64,000 bases of DNA from Dactylorhiza incarnata (lineage: Eukaryota > Streptophyta > Magnoliopsida > Asparagales > Orchidaceae). Of the stretch, positions 1 through 10,340 are shown one piece after another. The stretch's first letter is position 1; every line of letters begins with the position of its first letter. The position numbers and the translations under genes are program-made. The stretch is from NCBI GenBank assembly GCA_033032865.1, contig JAWHQI010000272.1, positions 3,596,001 through 3,660,000 on the forward strand, written 5' to 3'. The notes under the pieces were generated by a model. That model made no database searches. It saw only the letters and a list, made by a program, of their open reading frames with translations, and was not told the DNA's origin.

Positions 1-474
1 CGAGCCATTTTTGGCATCCTTCTTCCTCCAGAATTGGTATCCCTTCCTACCGTGTTACGGTAATGCTAATGCACTGTGTTAGTATATATTATTCCCAGCC
101 GTCAGATCTCCTTCCTTTTCTGCTCCTCAACCAGCATCGTGATCTCGGGACTTCCATAAGTTACCGTCGGGCGTTTGCCTTAATGCTTCGCGGTAAGATT
201 TGTCTTATTCAGTCTCGATGACCTTCCTTTCTCGACGAATGTTTCCTTTTCGATGAAGTTTCCAAATCTGCATAGCTACAGCCAGCGGTAGCGTTAGTGC
301 ATTGCGCTAGCACTAGAGTATTGACCTGGTAGGGAATTCTTCGTCTTTCTTTCTCGTAGTCATAGAGGCATGACATTAGTAGTTCCTGCACACTATAAAT
401 ATCTGACAAGTATAATCAAATACAATGGGATTTGTTATTCTCAAACCAAGAGATGTGGAAAGTATGTTCCAATA
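1..474 (-). repeat. 3' LTR of element A (partial)
   Basis: This matches 3530-4002 base for base over long runs, for example the stretch around the ATTATTCCCAGCC motif. It starts before the window, so only its last third is present. The inner end TTCCAATA is followed at once by a polypurine tract read on the minus strand, as expected for a 3' LTR. Confidence 0.8.
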
Positions 475-806
475 AACTCCCCCTTTTGATAATAACAAAT
501 CTCTTTAGAAAGAAAACATTTAACAGTAACAAATGTGTTTATAACAAAGGATAGGCATGATAGTACGAATATGCTCACCCTATATAGATGCTCCCCCTAT
601 ATGAGTTCTCCCCCTAAATTAAAGCATCTTATGTATTTTTCTCCCCTTAAGTGTGAATTTCTTTCAAAGTTATTCTCCCCCTTTTGGTATTATCAAAAGA
701 GGGTTGAGAGAAGTGATATAACATGATAATGATTTATTACTTAGTGATACTACATAGTGAATGAGTAAAGGCTGGAGTTCTAATTACTTAGATATTCTCC
801 TCCTTT
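475..806 (-). promoter_or_regulatory. Multiple polypurine tracts of element A
   Basis: Read on the minus strand, AAAAGGGGGAG sits directly against the 3' LTR (475-487). Further copies or near copies lie at about 591-600, 608-616, 641-650, 675-685 and 797-806. A polypurine tract primes plus-strand DNA synthesis. Several tracts before the 3' LTR are a known hallmark of Sireviruses, so this supports the lineage call. Confidence 0.7.
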
Positions 807-1522
807 TGTAGGAAGTTTGGAGTAAGAATGAGTATCAATAGATAGGGAGCCAATTTTAATTTAAGAGAAATATTCATGATCGAACATACATGAGAAAGGA
901 TAGTGGAAAGCATGATTTAAGATAAATAAACATCTTTATGGGAGTTTGAAGCATAGTAAAAGAGTAAGAGTTTTGTGTTAGTGGAAAATAGATGTTTTAG
1001 CAATTTAAGTCCAAGATCAAAATATCATTTGTTATCATAATACAATAACACTTGTTTAAAGAGTAAATAGTGTGCATACAAGGCGTAGTGAAATATAAGT
1101 TCAAATACTTTTGAAATAAAAATGCTTTTTGAAGTTTGCAAGCATAATAAATAAGAATGTTAGTGTTTGAAAGAAGATGTTTTGAGTTTGAAATCCATGG
1201 ATGCTTTTGGTATACAAAAATAATTCAAGCATGATTTTAATTTATCAAGACAAGATAGGAAACTATATTATTCAAAATTCACAATTCAAGTATACTTGTA
1301 CATTATAGAAATCATGCAAAGTTATCTAGTGCATTTACTATCTTGTCTTGATAAATCTTGTCTTGATAAATCTTGATAATACATAGCTTCCTATCTTGTA
1401 CATTGTAGAAATCAAGCATGATAGTACATGGCTTCCTATCTTGTCTTGATAAATCTTGATAAATAAAATCATGTACATGACGGATTATGTACATGAAATA
1501 TAAATTAAAACCATGTACTAAC
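807..1522. other. AT-rich non-coding 3' region of element A
   Basis: There is no convincing coding sequence here. From about 1236 it is made of repeated TATCTTGTCTTGATAAA words, listed separately. Confidence 0.6.
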
Positions 1523-1610
1523 TTATATCTTGTCTTGATAAATTAAAATCATGTACAAAATAATATTCATGCAATTATGCTTCTTATCTTGTCTTGATTT
1601 TTGCCTAGCT
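1236..1610. repeat. TATCTTGTCTTGATAAAT word array with one inverted copy
   Basis: The word TATCTTGTCTTGATAAA, or a close form, occurs near 1349, 1437, 1527 and 1587. Its reverse complement, TTTATCAAGACAAGATAGG, occurs near 1238. The words TTCCTATCTTG and TACATTGTAGAAATCA also recur between copies. The inverted copy would let the 3' untranslated RNA fold back on itself. Confidence 0.65.
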
Positions 1611-2522
1611 TTTTTATATGCAATTATGTTATTTTTAAGCGTGGTGACAATGGAGTCAATGTGGGTTTGATAGTTATTTCTTAATTCCTCAAATATTTCA
1701 TCCATCTCTTTAATTGTAATGTTATAATTTTCACACATAGCACAATTAGTTTTCAAAGATGAATTTTCTAAAGACAATTTATCATTATGTTCTCTTACAA
1801 AGATAAGTTCCTTTTCAAGTTCCTTGTATTTTTCTTTTAATTCATTAAATTGTATGCAAGGTGTAATATTTTCAACTAAAGAGTCAAGGGTAGTCCTAGA
1901 TAACTCAAAATTTGATTCTTTATTTACTTCTGCTTTAAACCATTATTTTCTAAACGCAATTTGCAATTAGCATTTTTAATTTCTTAATTTTGCGCTTAGT
2001 ACTTTATAGCAATTGTAATGTAGAAATAGAATTACAAACAATAAGGGAATTTGATTTCCTTATAGTGCTTTTGGATGAGGCATGGGTTAAACATGAAGTT
2101 CCTGGGACATCTTCTTTGCATTCCTCTTCCATAGATGAGTTTCCATCTTCTCTTCCCATTGATGTGTTGTCTTCTTCCATTTCCTTTGATGTGCACTACA
2201 TACCTAGAGAAAGGCAATCATAAGTATTTTCAAGAAAATTCCAAATCTCATAAGCAGTAGGTAAAGTATAAATGAGTTTGAAAATATTTTGATCAAGCCC
2301 ACAAAATAAATAATTCATTGTTTTAGCATTTAAACACATTTCAATTCTATTTAATATACTTAGGGGCTTTTCAATAGTAATATTCCTAACTTTTTCAAGA
2401 AAAAATGTCATTAATATTTTCCACCCTTTATAATTATAGGCCATAAATAAAGGTGGTGCTAATGAATTTTCATGTAATACAATTTCATCTCCTCTAGTGG
2501 AAGCGGGATCATGAAGCGCCAT
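1523..2522 (-). pseudogene. gag: Gag remnant of element A
   Basis: The minus-strand ATG at 2522 begins MALHDPAST, close to MVLHNLIFH at the gag start of element C. The first 100 residues keep the copia gag fold: a YKGWKILM motif, then a TAYEIWNFLENTYD motif typical of UBN2-type gag. The frame is then broken. A second piece (1777-1523) keeps an E/N/K-rich heptad-like stretch (MDEIFEELRNNYQTHIDSI) resembling the long coiled-coil tail of Sirevirus gag. The CCHC knuckle and all of pol are missing, so an internal deletion joined the gag head to its tail. It could not form a full particle protein alone. Confidence 0.7.
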
Positions 2523-2555
2523 TATTCCCGGTTGTGAAGCCGTTTTGGAATAACT

Positions 2556-2570
2556 GGCTCTGATCCCACT
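2556..2570 (-). promoter_or_regulatory. Primer binding site of element A
   Basis: On the minus strand the LTR end CCAACA is followed by AG and TGGGATCAGAGCC. This is one or two changes from TGGTATCAGAGC, the site complementary to plant initiator-Met tRNA. It lies about 34 bases before the gag ATG, as in element C. Confidence 0.75.
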
Positions 2571-4002
2571 TGTTGGATTTGTAGGCGCCCTTAGAGGGGG
2601 GTGAATAAGGGTTTTAAAAACTTTTAAATTAAATTTAGTTTATTCAAATGAGTTTACTGTATTTACTAAAATATTTCAGTTAAGAAACTGATGTAGACTT
2701 TTTATGAGACAAGGTTGTATCTGGCACGACAGATGTGAACATTGTTACTACAGCTAGCGGTAGTGTTACCACTTGGCGTTAGTGACAGAGAATGCCTTTT
2801 CGTTTAGATTTCAAAGGTCAGAGATTGCATAATGATAATAGTGAAAAAAACATATAGTATTATTGCTTTTAGAATCATTACAAAAATTTATCCCAATAAC
2901 ATTTGAGATTGAAGCGAATGCGTAAAAACTTTTTGGTTTTCTATACCGACCGTTCCCCCAAGGACCGGTTGGCTCTAGCCTATCTTTCCCCATATGAGGC
3001 CTCGACTCGCACCAAGATCTAACCCTAAACCTATTTGCCACACCCACACGGCGAATTCTCCCTAGTCCTCGCAAGGCCCTAGTCGCCAACCACGCGGCGA
3101 ATTCTCCCTATGCCACTCATGACCTAGTCATCAACACGGGCAAATTTCTCCACCGATACAAAGGTTAAGAGTTACAAGATAAAATTAAACTAAAGACAAA
3201 AACTCACTCTTAGGTTGAACTCGAAGAACTTGTCGAAGGCACGCTGAAGTAATCTTTGATGTTGATGCGTTTGACCTTCGTGTAAGATAAGCATGATCGA
3301 TCATTCTTTGAGTTCCTTGTGTTTATGAATGTTGATTGGAGTTGTCGTGGCTGCAAAGAGGAGGCTCTCACAAATATAGGAGTTGTGGCTTCGATATCTT
3401 CTCAAATCAGCTAAATGGCTCGTCAAAATGGAGGCTGAGCACTCTTTAAATAGGATCGGATCCTAGCGCAAGTAGTAGTGCTACCGACGGGTGGTAGCCT
3501 CTTTAGGAAACATTCTGGCATGCTGATCGAGCCATTTTTGGCATCCTTCTGCCTCCATAATTGGTATCCCTTACTACCACGACGCGGTAATACTAACGTG
3601 CCGCGTTAGTATATATTATTCCCAGCCATCAGATCTCCTTCCTTTTCTGCTCCTCAATCAGCATCGTGATCACGGGACTTCCATAAGTTACCATCGGGCG
3701 TTAGCCTTAACGCTCCATGGTAAAAGTTGCAATATTCAGTCTCGACGACCTTCCTTTCTAGATGAATGTTTCCTTTTCAACAAAAATTTCCAAATCTGCA
3801 TAGCTACCCCTAGCGGTAGCATTAGCGCATCGCACTAGCGCCAGAGCATTGACCTGGTAAGGAATTCTTCGTCTTTCTTTCTCATAGTCATAGAGGATTG
3901 ACAGTAGTAGTTCCTGCACACTATATACACATGGCAAGTATAATCAAATACGATGGGATTTGTTATTCTCAAACAAAGAGATGTGGAAAGCATGTTCCAA
4001 CA
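2571..4002 (-). repeat. 5' LTR of element A (1.43 kb)
   Basis: It starts TGTTGGATTTG and ends TTCCAACA, a perfect terminal inverted TGTTGGA/TCCAACA type. It is similar along its length to 60247-61641 (element C) and 24740-25557 (fragment B). It holds many TACCGC/GCGGTA and GCGTTAG words near 2750 and 3465-3850. Right of it the Tat-type gag of G begins. Confidence 0.85.
3445..3452 (-). promoter_or_regulatory. TATA-like box in element A LTR
   Basis: The minus strand reads TATTTAAAGAG. The same box stands at the matching place in the LTR of C (61082-61089), inside otherwise diverged sequence. This is a candidate promoter only. Confidence 0.4.
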
Positions 4003-4664
4003 ACCCCAATTGCTCTAGTCCCTCAGCAAACACCTGTTCATCAAGTCCAATTCTATCAGGTGCCACACCCAACCTCATCACAACCTTCATTCAACGACTC
4101 TCAAGCGTCTTTTACCGAGCTCAAACTATCCATGACCGAGGTAGTTCAAATCCTCTAAAAGCAGCCTTTTTACAAAAGGCCTGCTCCTCTGCAGTCAGAT
4201 CCCAAGTCCATAAATCTCTCTCTCTCTATTTTGAACATCACAGGGAGATAGGACATTTGATAGAAAATAGTCGAGCTCTCCGCATGCTAGTAGAGAAGCT
4301 CCTGATAGAAGGAAAGCTACAAAACATTGTTCTGAGAGGAGATTTTATAAAAGCTTCGACCTCTAAGAGCCAAGAGGTAGCAGAAGCTCGCTGGGAGTGT
4401 GAGGAAGTAGACGACGTTGGCCACCTTGGCAATGTTGGTTATCTGAATAAATGCATGGAAGCCAGAGATGAGGGTTCCTTGGGCTGCCTCTTCTGCATTC
4501 ATCGAGAAGCAGGGCTTGAATCCTCTAGGAAATCTACTCTCGCAAGAGTCTATTGCTCAGAGGTCGCTGCTACCTCCTCTTCTGCTCCTGTTCGGGGGCT
4601 GGTCACTTTCGGGCAAGATTGCCTTCCTCCCACCTCCAATCCCTTCAATGATTTAAGGCGGTAA
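4003..4664 (+). pseudogene. gag: Gag C-terminal part of element G
   Basis: A Pro/Gln-rich stretch (4003-4156, QQTPVHQVQFYQVPHP) is followed in a shifted frame by SLYFEHHREIGHLIENSRAL. That segment matches the C..H...GH.TE.C region near the end of Tat gag. Both flanking cysteines are replaced (Y and S), so metal binding is likely lost. RMLVEKLLIEGKLQNIV follows, also typical. At least one frameshift lies near 4150. The N-terminal gag is cut off by element A. Confidence 0.65.
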
Positions 4665-4900
4665 TTGAAAAGTATTTGGTGGAAAATATTCTGATCGATA
4701 CTAGAAGCTCGATGAACCTCTTGTTCAAACCAGCATTTGAGTCCCTGAAGACTGGAAAGACTCTTCTTTCCACTGAAGGGACAATCTACGGCTTCTATGG
4801 GGACAAAAGGAGGTGGAACGAAGTGTCACACTCTCGATGACACTTGGAGGAATCCCAAAGTTGGTCCAATTCATAGTCATTGAAGCTCTGAGCAGCTAAA
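4665..4900 (+). pseudogene. PR: Aspartic protease remnant of element G
   Basis: Translation from about 4660 gives VIEKYLVENILIDTRSSMNL, then a GTIYGFYG motif. This fits the Tat protease pattern ILIDTGSSxD..YGF.G. The catalytic D-T-G reads D-T-R, so the active-site glycine is gone. A frame break follows near 4840. Confidence 0.6.
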
Positions 4901-4964
4901 AGCAATCTTCAGAAGGCCAATTCTGAACGAGTATCAAGCAGTCATTTCTACTTTCCACCTGGCT

Positions 4965-6600
4965 GTGAAGTTTGCATTGAATGGAAAACAATATCAAATC
5001 AAAAGTGATCCGAAGATAGCCAATATGACTGAACCGTCTCCTCCCAGGATAGTTGAAGCTCCCCTAGCACATCAAGTCTCTTATCATGCCAAAGCTATGG
5101 AAGAAATAGTAGAAGAATATGCTAGAGATGGAGCTCGCTTGGAACCTTCCCAAGCAATTCACTCATTTCCCATCGATGAAGAAGATGATAGCAAGAAGCT
5201 CTATATCAATGCAGAGCTATCTGGAAAAGATAAAAGTCAGCTCATCCCCTACGTTATGAAGAACCTGAATATTTTTGCTTGGTTCGTAGATAACGTGCCA
5301 GGAGTCAATCCTGACGTTGCTTGCCACCATCTCAGCATCCACCCAAACTTTACTCCTATCAAGAAAAATAAGAGAGCAGTGGCGGTGACTTAGCTCAACC
5401 CATTCCGGAGGAGGTGTAAAAGCTCTTGAAAGCCAAATTCAACAGAGAAATTCAATATCCAAATTGTGTGTCGAACATTGTAATGGTTAAAAAATCTGGG
5501 GGAAATGGAAAATGTGTGTTGATTTCAAACAACTTAATAACGCTTGCCCGAAAGATTACTACCTCTTGCCTAAGATAGATTCATTAGTTGATTCTGTTGT
5601 AGGGTATTCTTGCATGAGTTTTTTTAGATGCATTCTCTGGCTATCATCAAATAAGAATGCATCAACCTGACATCCCTCACACCTCATTCATCACCAATGA
5701 CGGATATGCAATCTTGTAATGCCTTTCAGGATGAAAATACAGGAGCAACTTATCAAAAAAAGATGGATACGGTTTTTAAAAATAAAAAAAGGATGAAATT
5801 TGGAGGTCTATGTCGACGACCTCCTAATAAAAAGTAAAACTTTCTTTGCTCACCTCGATGATCTCACCGAGACATTTGCAACCCTCTGAACCTTCAATAT
5901 GAGGTTAAACCCATTGACATGTATTTTCGGAGCAAGGGAAAATTCCTTAGTCATCTCCTTATTCCGCAGGGGTTAGAAACAAATCCCGATAAGGTGAAAG
6001 TGATTCTAGATATGGAACCTCTGTGGTCATCTAAAGAAGTTCAACAGCTAGGCAGAAGAATGGCAGGCCTAAGCCATTTTATATCTCGCTCAGGAGATAA
6101 GAGTGCTCCATTCCTTAAGACTCTCCATGGAGGAGTAATGTTTGAATAAACAAAGGAATGTGAGGATGCCTTCAACCAGCTCACAACACAATTAACATCA
6201 ACTCCTTTGCTTCAAAGCCCTCGAGAGGGTGAAGACCTTTTTCTTTATCTCGGAGTCGAAACTGATGCGATAAGTTTGGTATTGGTCAGAGAAGAAAAGA
6301 AGAAACAAATTTCCAGTTTACTATGCAAGAAAGATATTAAGAGATGTGGAAACTCGATATCCAATTCTTGATAAGTTGGCATTGATGCTTGTCACTTCAA
6401 CTCAAAGGTTGTGGCCATATTTCCAAGCTCACTCTATTTAGATTGTGACAGATTTCCCATTAAAGAATGTGCTACAAAAGCCAAAACATTCGAGCAGATT
6501 GGAAAAATGGGCAATAGAACATAGCGAGTTTGAAATATCCTATGTTCCCAGAGTAGCAATCAAGGCTCAAGTGTTAGCGGATTTTATGATAGATGCAATA
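4965..6600 (+). pseudogene. RT-RH: Reverse transcriptase and RNase H of element G
   Basis: The connection segment (4965-5393) carries LNIFAWFVDNVPGVNPDVAC and HHLSIHPNFTPIKK, the classic Tat entry into RT. DAFSGYHQIRMHQPDIPHTS follows near 5630-5690. The polymerase motif YVDD is intact at 5809-5820. The RT end, with GLETNPDKVKVILDMEPL and AGLSHFISRSGDKSAPFLK, lies at 5919-6120. RH-like pieces follow (TKECEDAFNQLTTQL; FEISYVPRV..QVLADFM). At least five frame changes or stops break it, several at short A-runs (5755-5790) that look like slippage indels. Confidence 0.8.
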
Positions 6601-6619
6601 GAAATCAATTCAGAAAAAT

Positions 6620-7035
6620 AGGTTGGAACACCTCTTGCTTGGACAATCTTTGTCGATGGAGCTTTGGGGAGGAATTCATCAGGAGCAGGAGTTGTATTGA
6701 TTAACCCAAATGGGGTTAGGCTGGATCAATCTCTAAAGTTCTATTTCCCAACCATAAACAATCAAGAAGAATATGAAGCGTTGCTCTCCAGTCTCAAGTT
6801 TGCAAGATAGTTGGGTATTGAAGACGTAAAAGTTAAAATTGATTCTTTAGTAATGGCATCTCAAGTGAATGGAACTTTTGAGACTAGTGATCATGTTCTG
6901 AAACAATATCAAACTCTGGTGAAAACTGAGATAGGCAAGTTCAAAAGCTTCACCATTCAACACATTCTACGATCAGAGAATGCAAAATTGGATGAGCTAG
7001 TGAAGTTTGGTCTTCTTTCAGGAGGAACTGCCTCA
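6620..7035 (+). pseudogene. aRH: Second (archetypal) RNase H of element G
   Basis: After the gypsy RNase H comes AWTIFVDGALGRNSSGAGVV, with catalytic D in FVDGA. E follows in NNQEEYEALLSSLKFA and D in VKIDSLVMASQVNG. The C-terminal motif appears as SENAKLDELVKFGLLS. This order (D-E-D-D) matches plant-like RNase HI, known as the extra domain of Tat retrotransposons. One in-frame stop (TAG at about 6808) interrupts it. Confidence 0.8.
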
Positions 7036-7109
7036 GAACTTTTCCACCCAGCTATTGAAGAAAGGGAGGTTATGCAAATAAATCAACGTCCATCATGGAT
7101 GGTTCCATT

Positions 7110-8349
7110 CATCCTCTACCTCTCAACTGGGGAGTTCCACCCATCGGTGAATGTTAAGAAAAGATTCAAATTGAAAACAACATATTACTACCTCATCGCA
7201 GGAGTGTTGTACAAGAAGACTTTTCTTTCACGCTAGCATGATGTGTTTCTGAAGAAGAAATTCCAGTTGTGCTTCGAAAGGTTCATTCTGGAGAGTGTGG
7301 AAACCACTCGGGATCTAGAACTTTGAAGAAGAGGATTCTGAGGCATGGTTATTTGTGGCCTCAAATGAGAAAGTATGTCGTGAAATTCGTGAAGAAATGT
7401 GTTCAATGCCAAATGTTTGCTCCTCTTTAGCACCAGCCAGCTCAACATCTCAATTCAATAGAAACTCCATGGTCATTTGCGGTTTGGGGGATGGATCTGA
7501 TTGGACCTTTCCCCTTGGTTAGTGGACAATGCTGGTTTATTCTTGTAATGATCAGCTACTTCAGCAAGTGGATTGAGGCGAAGGCGTTAGCCAAAACCAC
7601 TATGCAAATTATGAAAAAAAATTATATGGGGAGAGATCATATGCAGACATGGAATCCCCATGAAAATCATTACTGATAACGGTCCTTGGTTCAACAACTC
7701 TAACTTAATAAATTATTGTGGTCAAATCGGCACCGAGCTGAGATTTGCTTCAGTACACCATCCAAGGAGTAATGGGTAAGTGGAGGTTACTAACAAGCTG
7801 ATCATAAATCTCTTGAATAAGAAAGTGGGAAATCTTCGAGGCAATTGGGCAAAACAACTATCTTCGGTGCTCTGGGCTTTTAGGACAACTCCAACCTCAG
7901 CTACTGGAAAAACTCCTTTCAAGCTATCTTATGGCTCAGAAGCTCTTATCCCGGTTGAGTTTGAGGTGATGAGTCCAAGAGTACTACTATATAAATAGAA
8001 TGAAGATAGTTGGATGGAAGGAAATGATGAAGAGTTGAGGTGCAGTATCGGTCTTATTAAAGAACTAAGAGATACGATAACAATCTGACAAGAAGAAGTA
8101 AAAAGGAGAATGGCCAAATATTTTGACAAAAATGTCAAAGTAAAAGAATTTGTTGTTGGCAATCTGGTTCTAAAGAAGGTAGGTGCATCAGCGAGATCTG
8201 GCTAAGTTGGGAAGCTCAATCCAAATTAGGCAGGACCATTCATCATCAAAGAAGTACTCAAGAATGGTTCTTATTGTCTCTAGACTTATGAAGGGGAAGA
8301 GGTGTCAGACACTTGGAGCGGAGACGATTTGAAGCGTTTCTTTTCTTGA
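7110..8349 (+). pseudogene. INT: Integrase of element G
   Basis: The zinc-binding HHCC domain is visible (VHSGECGNHSGSRTL ... KKCVQCQMFA, 7280-7420). The core follows with catalytic D in GMDLIGPFP (7485), D in ITDNGPWFNN (7675) and E in the VEVTNKLI segment (7780). The C-terminal part ends SDTWSGDDLKRFFS with a TGA at 8347-8349, a usual Tat pol ending. Stops at 7236, 7428, 7780 and 7996 and a frameshift near 7610 make it non-functional. Confidence 0.8.
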
Positions 8350-8690
8350 TGATTTTGTCTTTTCATTTTTTTCCTCTTGCAAGTGTTCTGATAATGATGT
8401 AATATCTTGTACTCTCTCTACATATTGAAAAGGAAGTATCGAGATAGAGTGTTGGCATGGCTAAAATCCTACCAAGTGAGACATCAATGGATCCTACTTG
8501 TTGCCCCCTCGACTTCAAGCTTGAGATGTAAATATACCATAACCCCAGATAGAGGGGAGATTTCGTATCTGTGTAGTAGTAACTCGCCAAGCTTGTGCAG
8601 AGGATTGTTAGGATGTCGGGTCCTTGCTGACATCTAACACACCCCTGCATCAAGGGAGGTCTAGGTGAATGTCTAGCTCTATCACGCATT

Positions 8691-9090
8691 ACAGGAAATC
8701 ATTACAGTCTTGATGATCCTTCCCAGGGAAAGCAATGTCGGTGGCTCTTCAGCAACCACACCTTCCCTACTGATCATCTTTCTCTGTGACCCTCGAATAC
8801 TCATTGGTCTAAGGATAGCCAAGATGGGCGGTCAGTAGAACGTATGACCCTCTCCTGAGCCATGGAGTGGCTAGGGTGCTACAATCTTGATGATCTCTTG
8901 AGGAAAGCAATGTCGGTAGCTCTTCAACAACCACACCTGCCCTTTTGTTCATTTTGGTATGTATACATCTCTTCTTCTAACCGTCGAGATCGCTCTTCTT
9001 AGGGTGTTACATTCTTAATGATCTCTTCCAGGGAAAGTAATGTCGGTAGCTCTTCAGCAACCACACCTGCTCTATTGATCATTCTGGTCT
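8691..9090. repeat. Three dispersed copies of a ~75-bp repeat in the 3' region of G
   Basis: The block with TTGATGATC, GGGAAAGCAATGTCGGT and AGCTCTTCAGCAACCACACC starts near 8703, 8885 and 9010. Each copy differs at several bases. The block is non-coding and lies between pol and the hairpin repeats. Confidence 0.75.
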
Positions 9091-9134
9091 ATACACCTCT
9101 CCTCTATCTCAATTTTCTCCACTTTCTATCTCTT

Positions 9135-9720
9135 CCAATAAGAGGCGATCTAGAGTAATTGAGACCACCAGCTTGGGATTTCTATCCATTTTAGTAAGGG
9201 GCGGTATGGAACATTTCAGACCGCCACCTGTAATTCTCTGTTATTTTTCTGATAAGAGGCAGTTTGGAGCATTTAAGACTGCCACCTATGTTTCTTTGAT
9301 TATCTATTCTATTAAGGGGCTGTCTGGGGCATTTAAGACCGTCGCCTGAGTTTTCACTATACATTTTTCTGTTAAGAAATGGTCTGGGGAACTTAAGACC
9401 ATCACCTTAGGATTTCTCTATTATCTATTTTTATAAGGGGCGGTCTGAAGTATTTGAGACCGCCTCCTATGGTTTTATCTACTCATCTTTTTTAAAGGGG
9501 GGATATGGAGTATTTAAGAACGACAACTGAGGTCTTTCCTCTATCTTTTCTATTAAGGAGCGGTCTAGAATAGATGAGACACTGTCACTTATTTGCTATA
9601 AATCTATAAAGGTATTTCAGTTATATCATCCACAAAAGGGCATTCTGGAATATTTGAGATCACCACCTGCGTTTCATACTCAATGATTCTTCTAAGTGGA
9701 CTGGAGCATCTAAGGTCTTC
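9135..9720. repeat. ~60-bp tandem repeats with internal hairpin, 3' region of G
   Basis: About ten units start near 9141, 9195, 9253, 9313, 9374, 9433, 9493, 9553, 9633 and 9693. The core is TAAGGGGCGGTCTGG, about 10 bases, then AGACCGCCACCT. GGCGGTCT and AGACCGCC are inverse complements, so each unit can form a hairpin with an 8-bp stem. Tandem arrays in this part of Tat elements are known and can seed satellites. Units are diverged, so the array is old. Confidence 0.8.
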
Positions 9721-10340
9721 ATCTATAGCTATAATGATTTGAGCTTTCTACAGAAAACCTCAAGTACTGGAGATCGCCATTTATGAGCAGTTGCCATCAA
9801 AAATATTATTGGAATCATCTATATATTTTATCAGGAGGCGATCTCAAGTATTGACAATTATTATCTTTTGAAATTGTTGTAGAAAGAAGAGATTTAGAAT
9901 TCAAGAGATCGGCATCCTTGATTATCAATTATTCTTCAAGCCAAAAATGATTTGTTATGTGTTTGAAATGTTATCGATCTCTCTTATCTAGCTAAAGATT
10001 CTAGCTCAATAACTTCAAAGCTTGTGATCGAATGAATATATTGCTTCTGTGGATTGCGTGATCACTCATAATGGAGACAATGACCATGCATAATGGACAC
10101 AGTCATCGATTTATATATTAAGATAGACTCTCTCTAATGGGAAATCATAATGAGGTTGCAGATCAGCAAATATAAACATAATCATATTCAATATAATAAG
10201 AGCATTAATTCATAGGAAACAGACAAAGATATACAAAACATTCTTTTCATTCCATCTTTTGCAGTATAAAGAGATCGCGCAGCCTCAAAACCCGCAGTTA
10301 CATTTCAAACAAATTAATAAAAGGCAACTAGAAAGGATCT
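9721..10340. other. Non-coding spacer in the 3' region of G
   Basis: A few decayed traces of the 60-bp unit appear at its left end. I see nothing else recognisable before the antisense reading frame. Confidence 0.5.

Larger units (their letters stand above)
1..4002 (-). mobile_element. Element A: non-autonomous Sirevirus-like Ty1/copia retrotransposon
   Basis: Two copies of one LTR (1-474, cut by the window edge, and 2571-4002) flank a 2.1 kb internal region. In minus-strand order this reads 5' LTR, primer site, gag start, coiled-coil gag remnant, repeat-rich non-coding DNA, polypurine tracts, 3' LTR. Protease, integrase, RT and RNase H are absent. The Sirevirus assignment rests on the gag type, the several polypurine tracts and LTR similarity to element C. 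The right end falls inside the gag of element G, so A inserted into G. The LTR ends are TGTTGG and CCAACA (CCAATA in the left copy). Confidence 0.8.
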
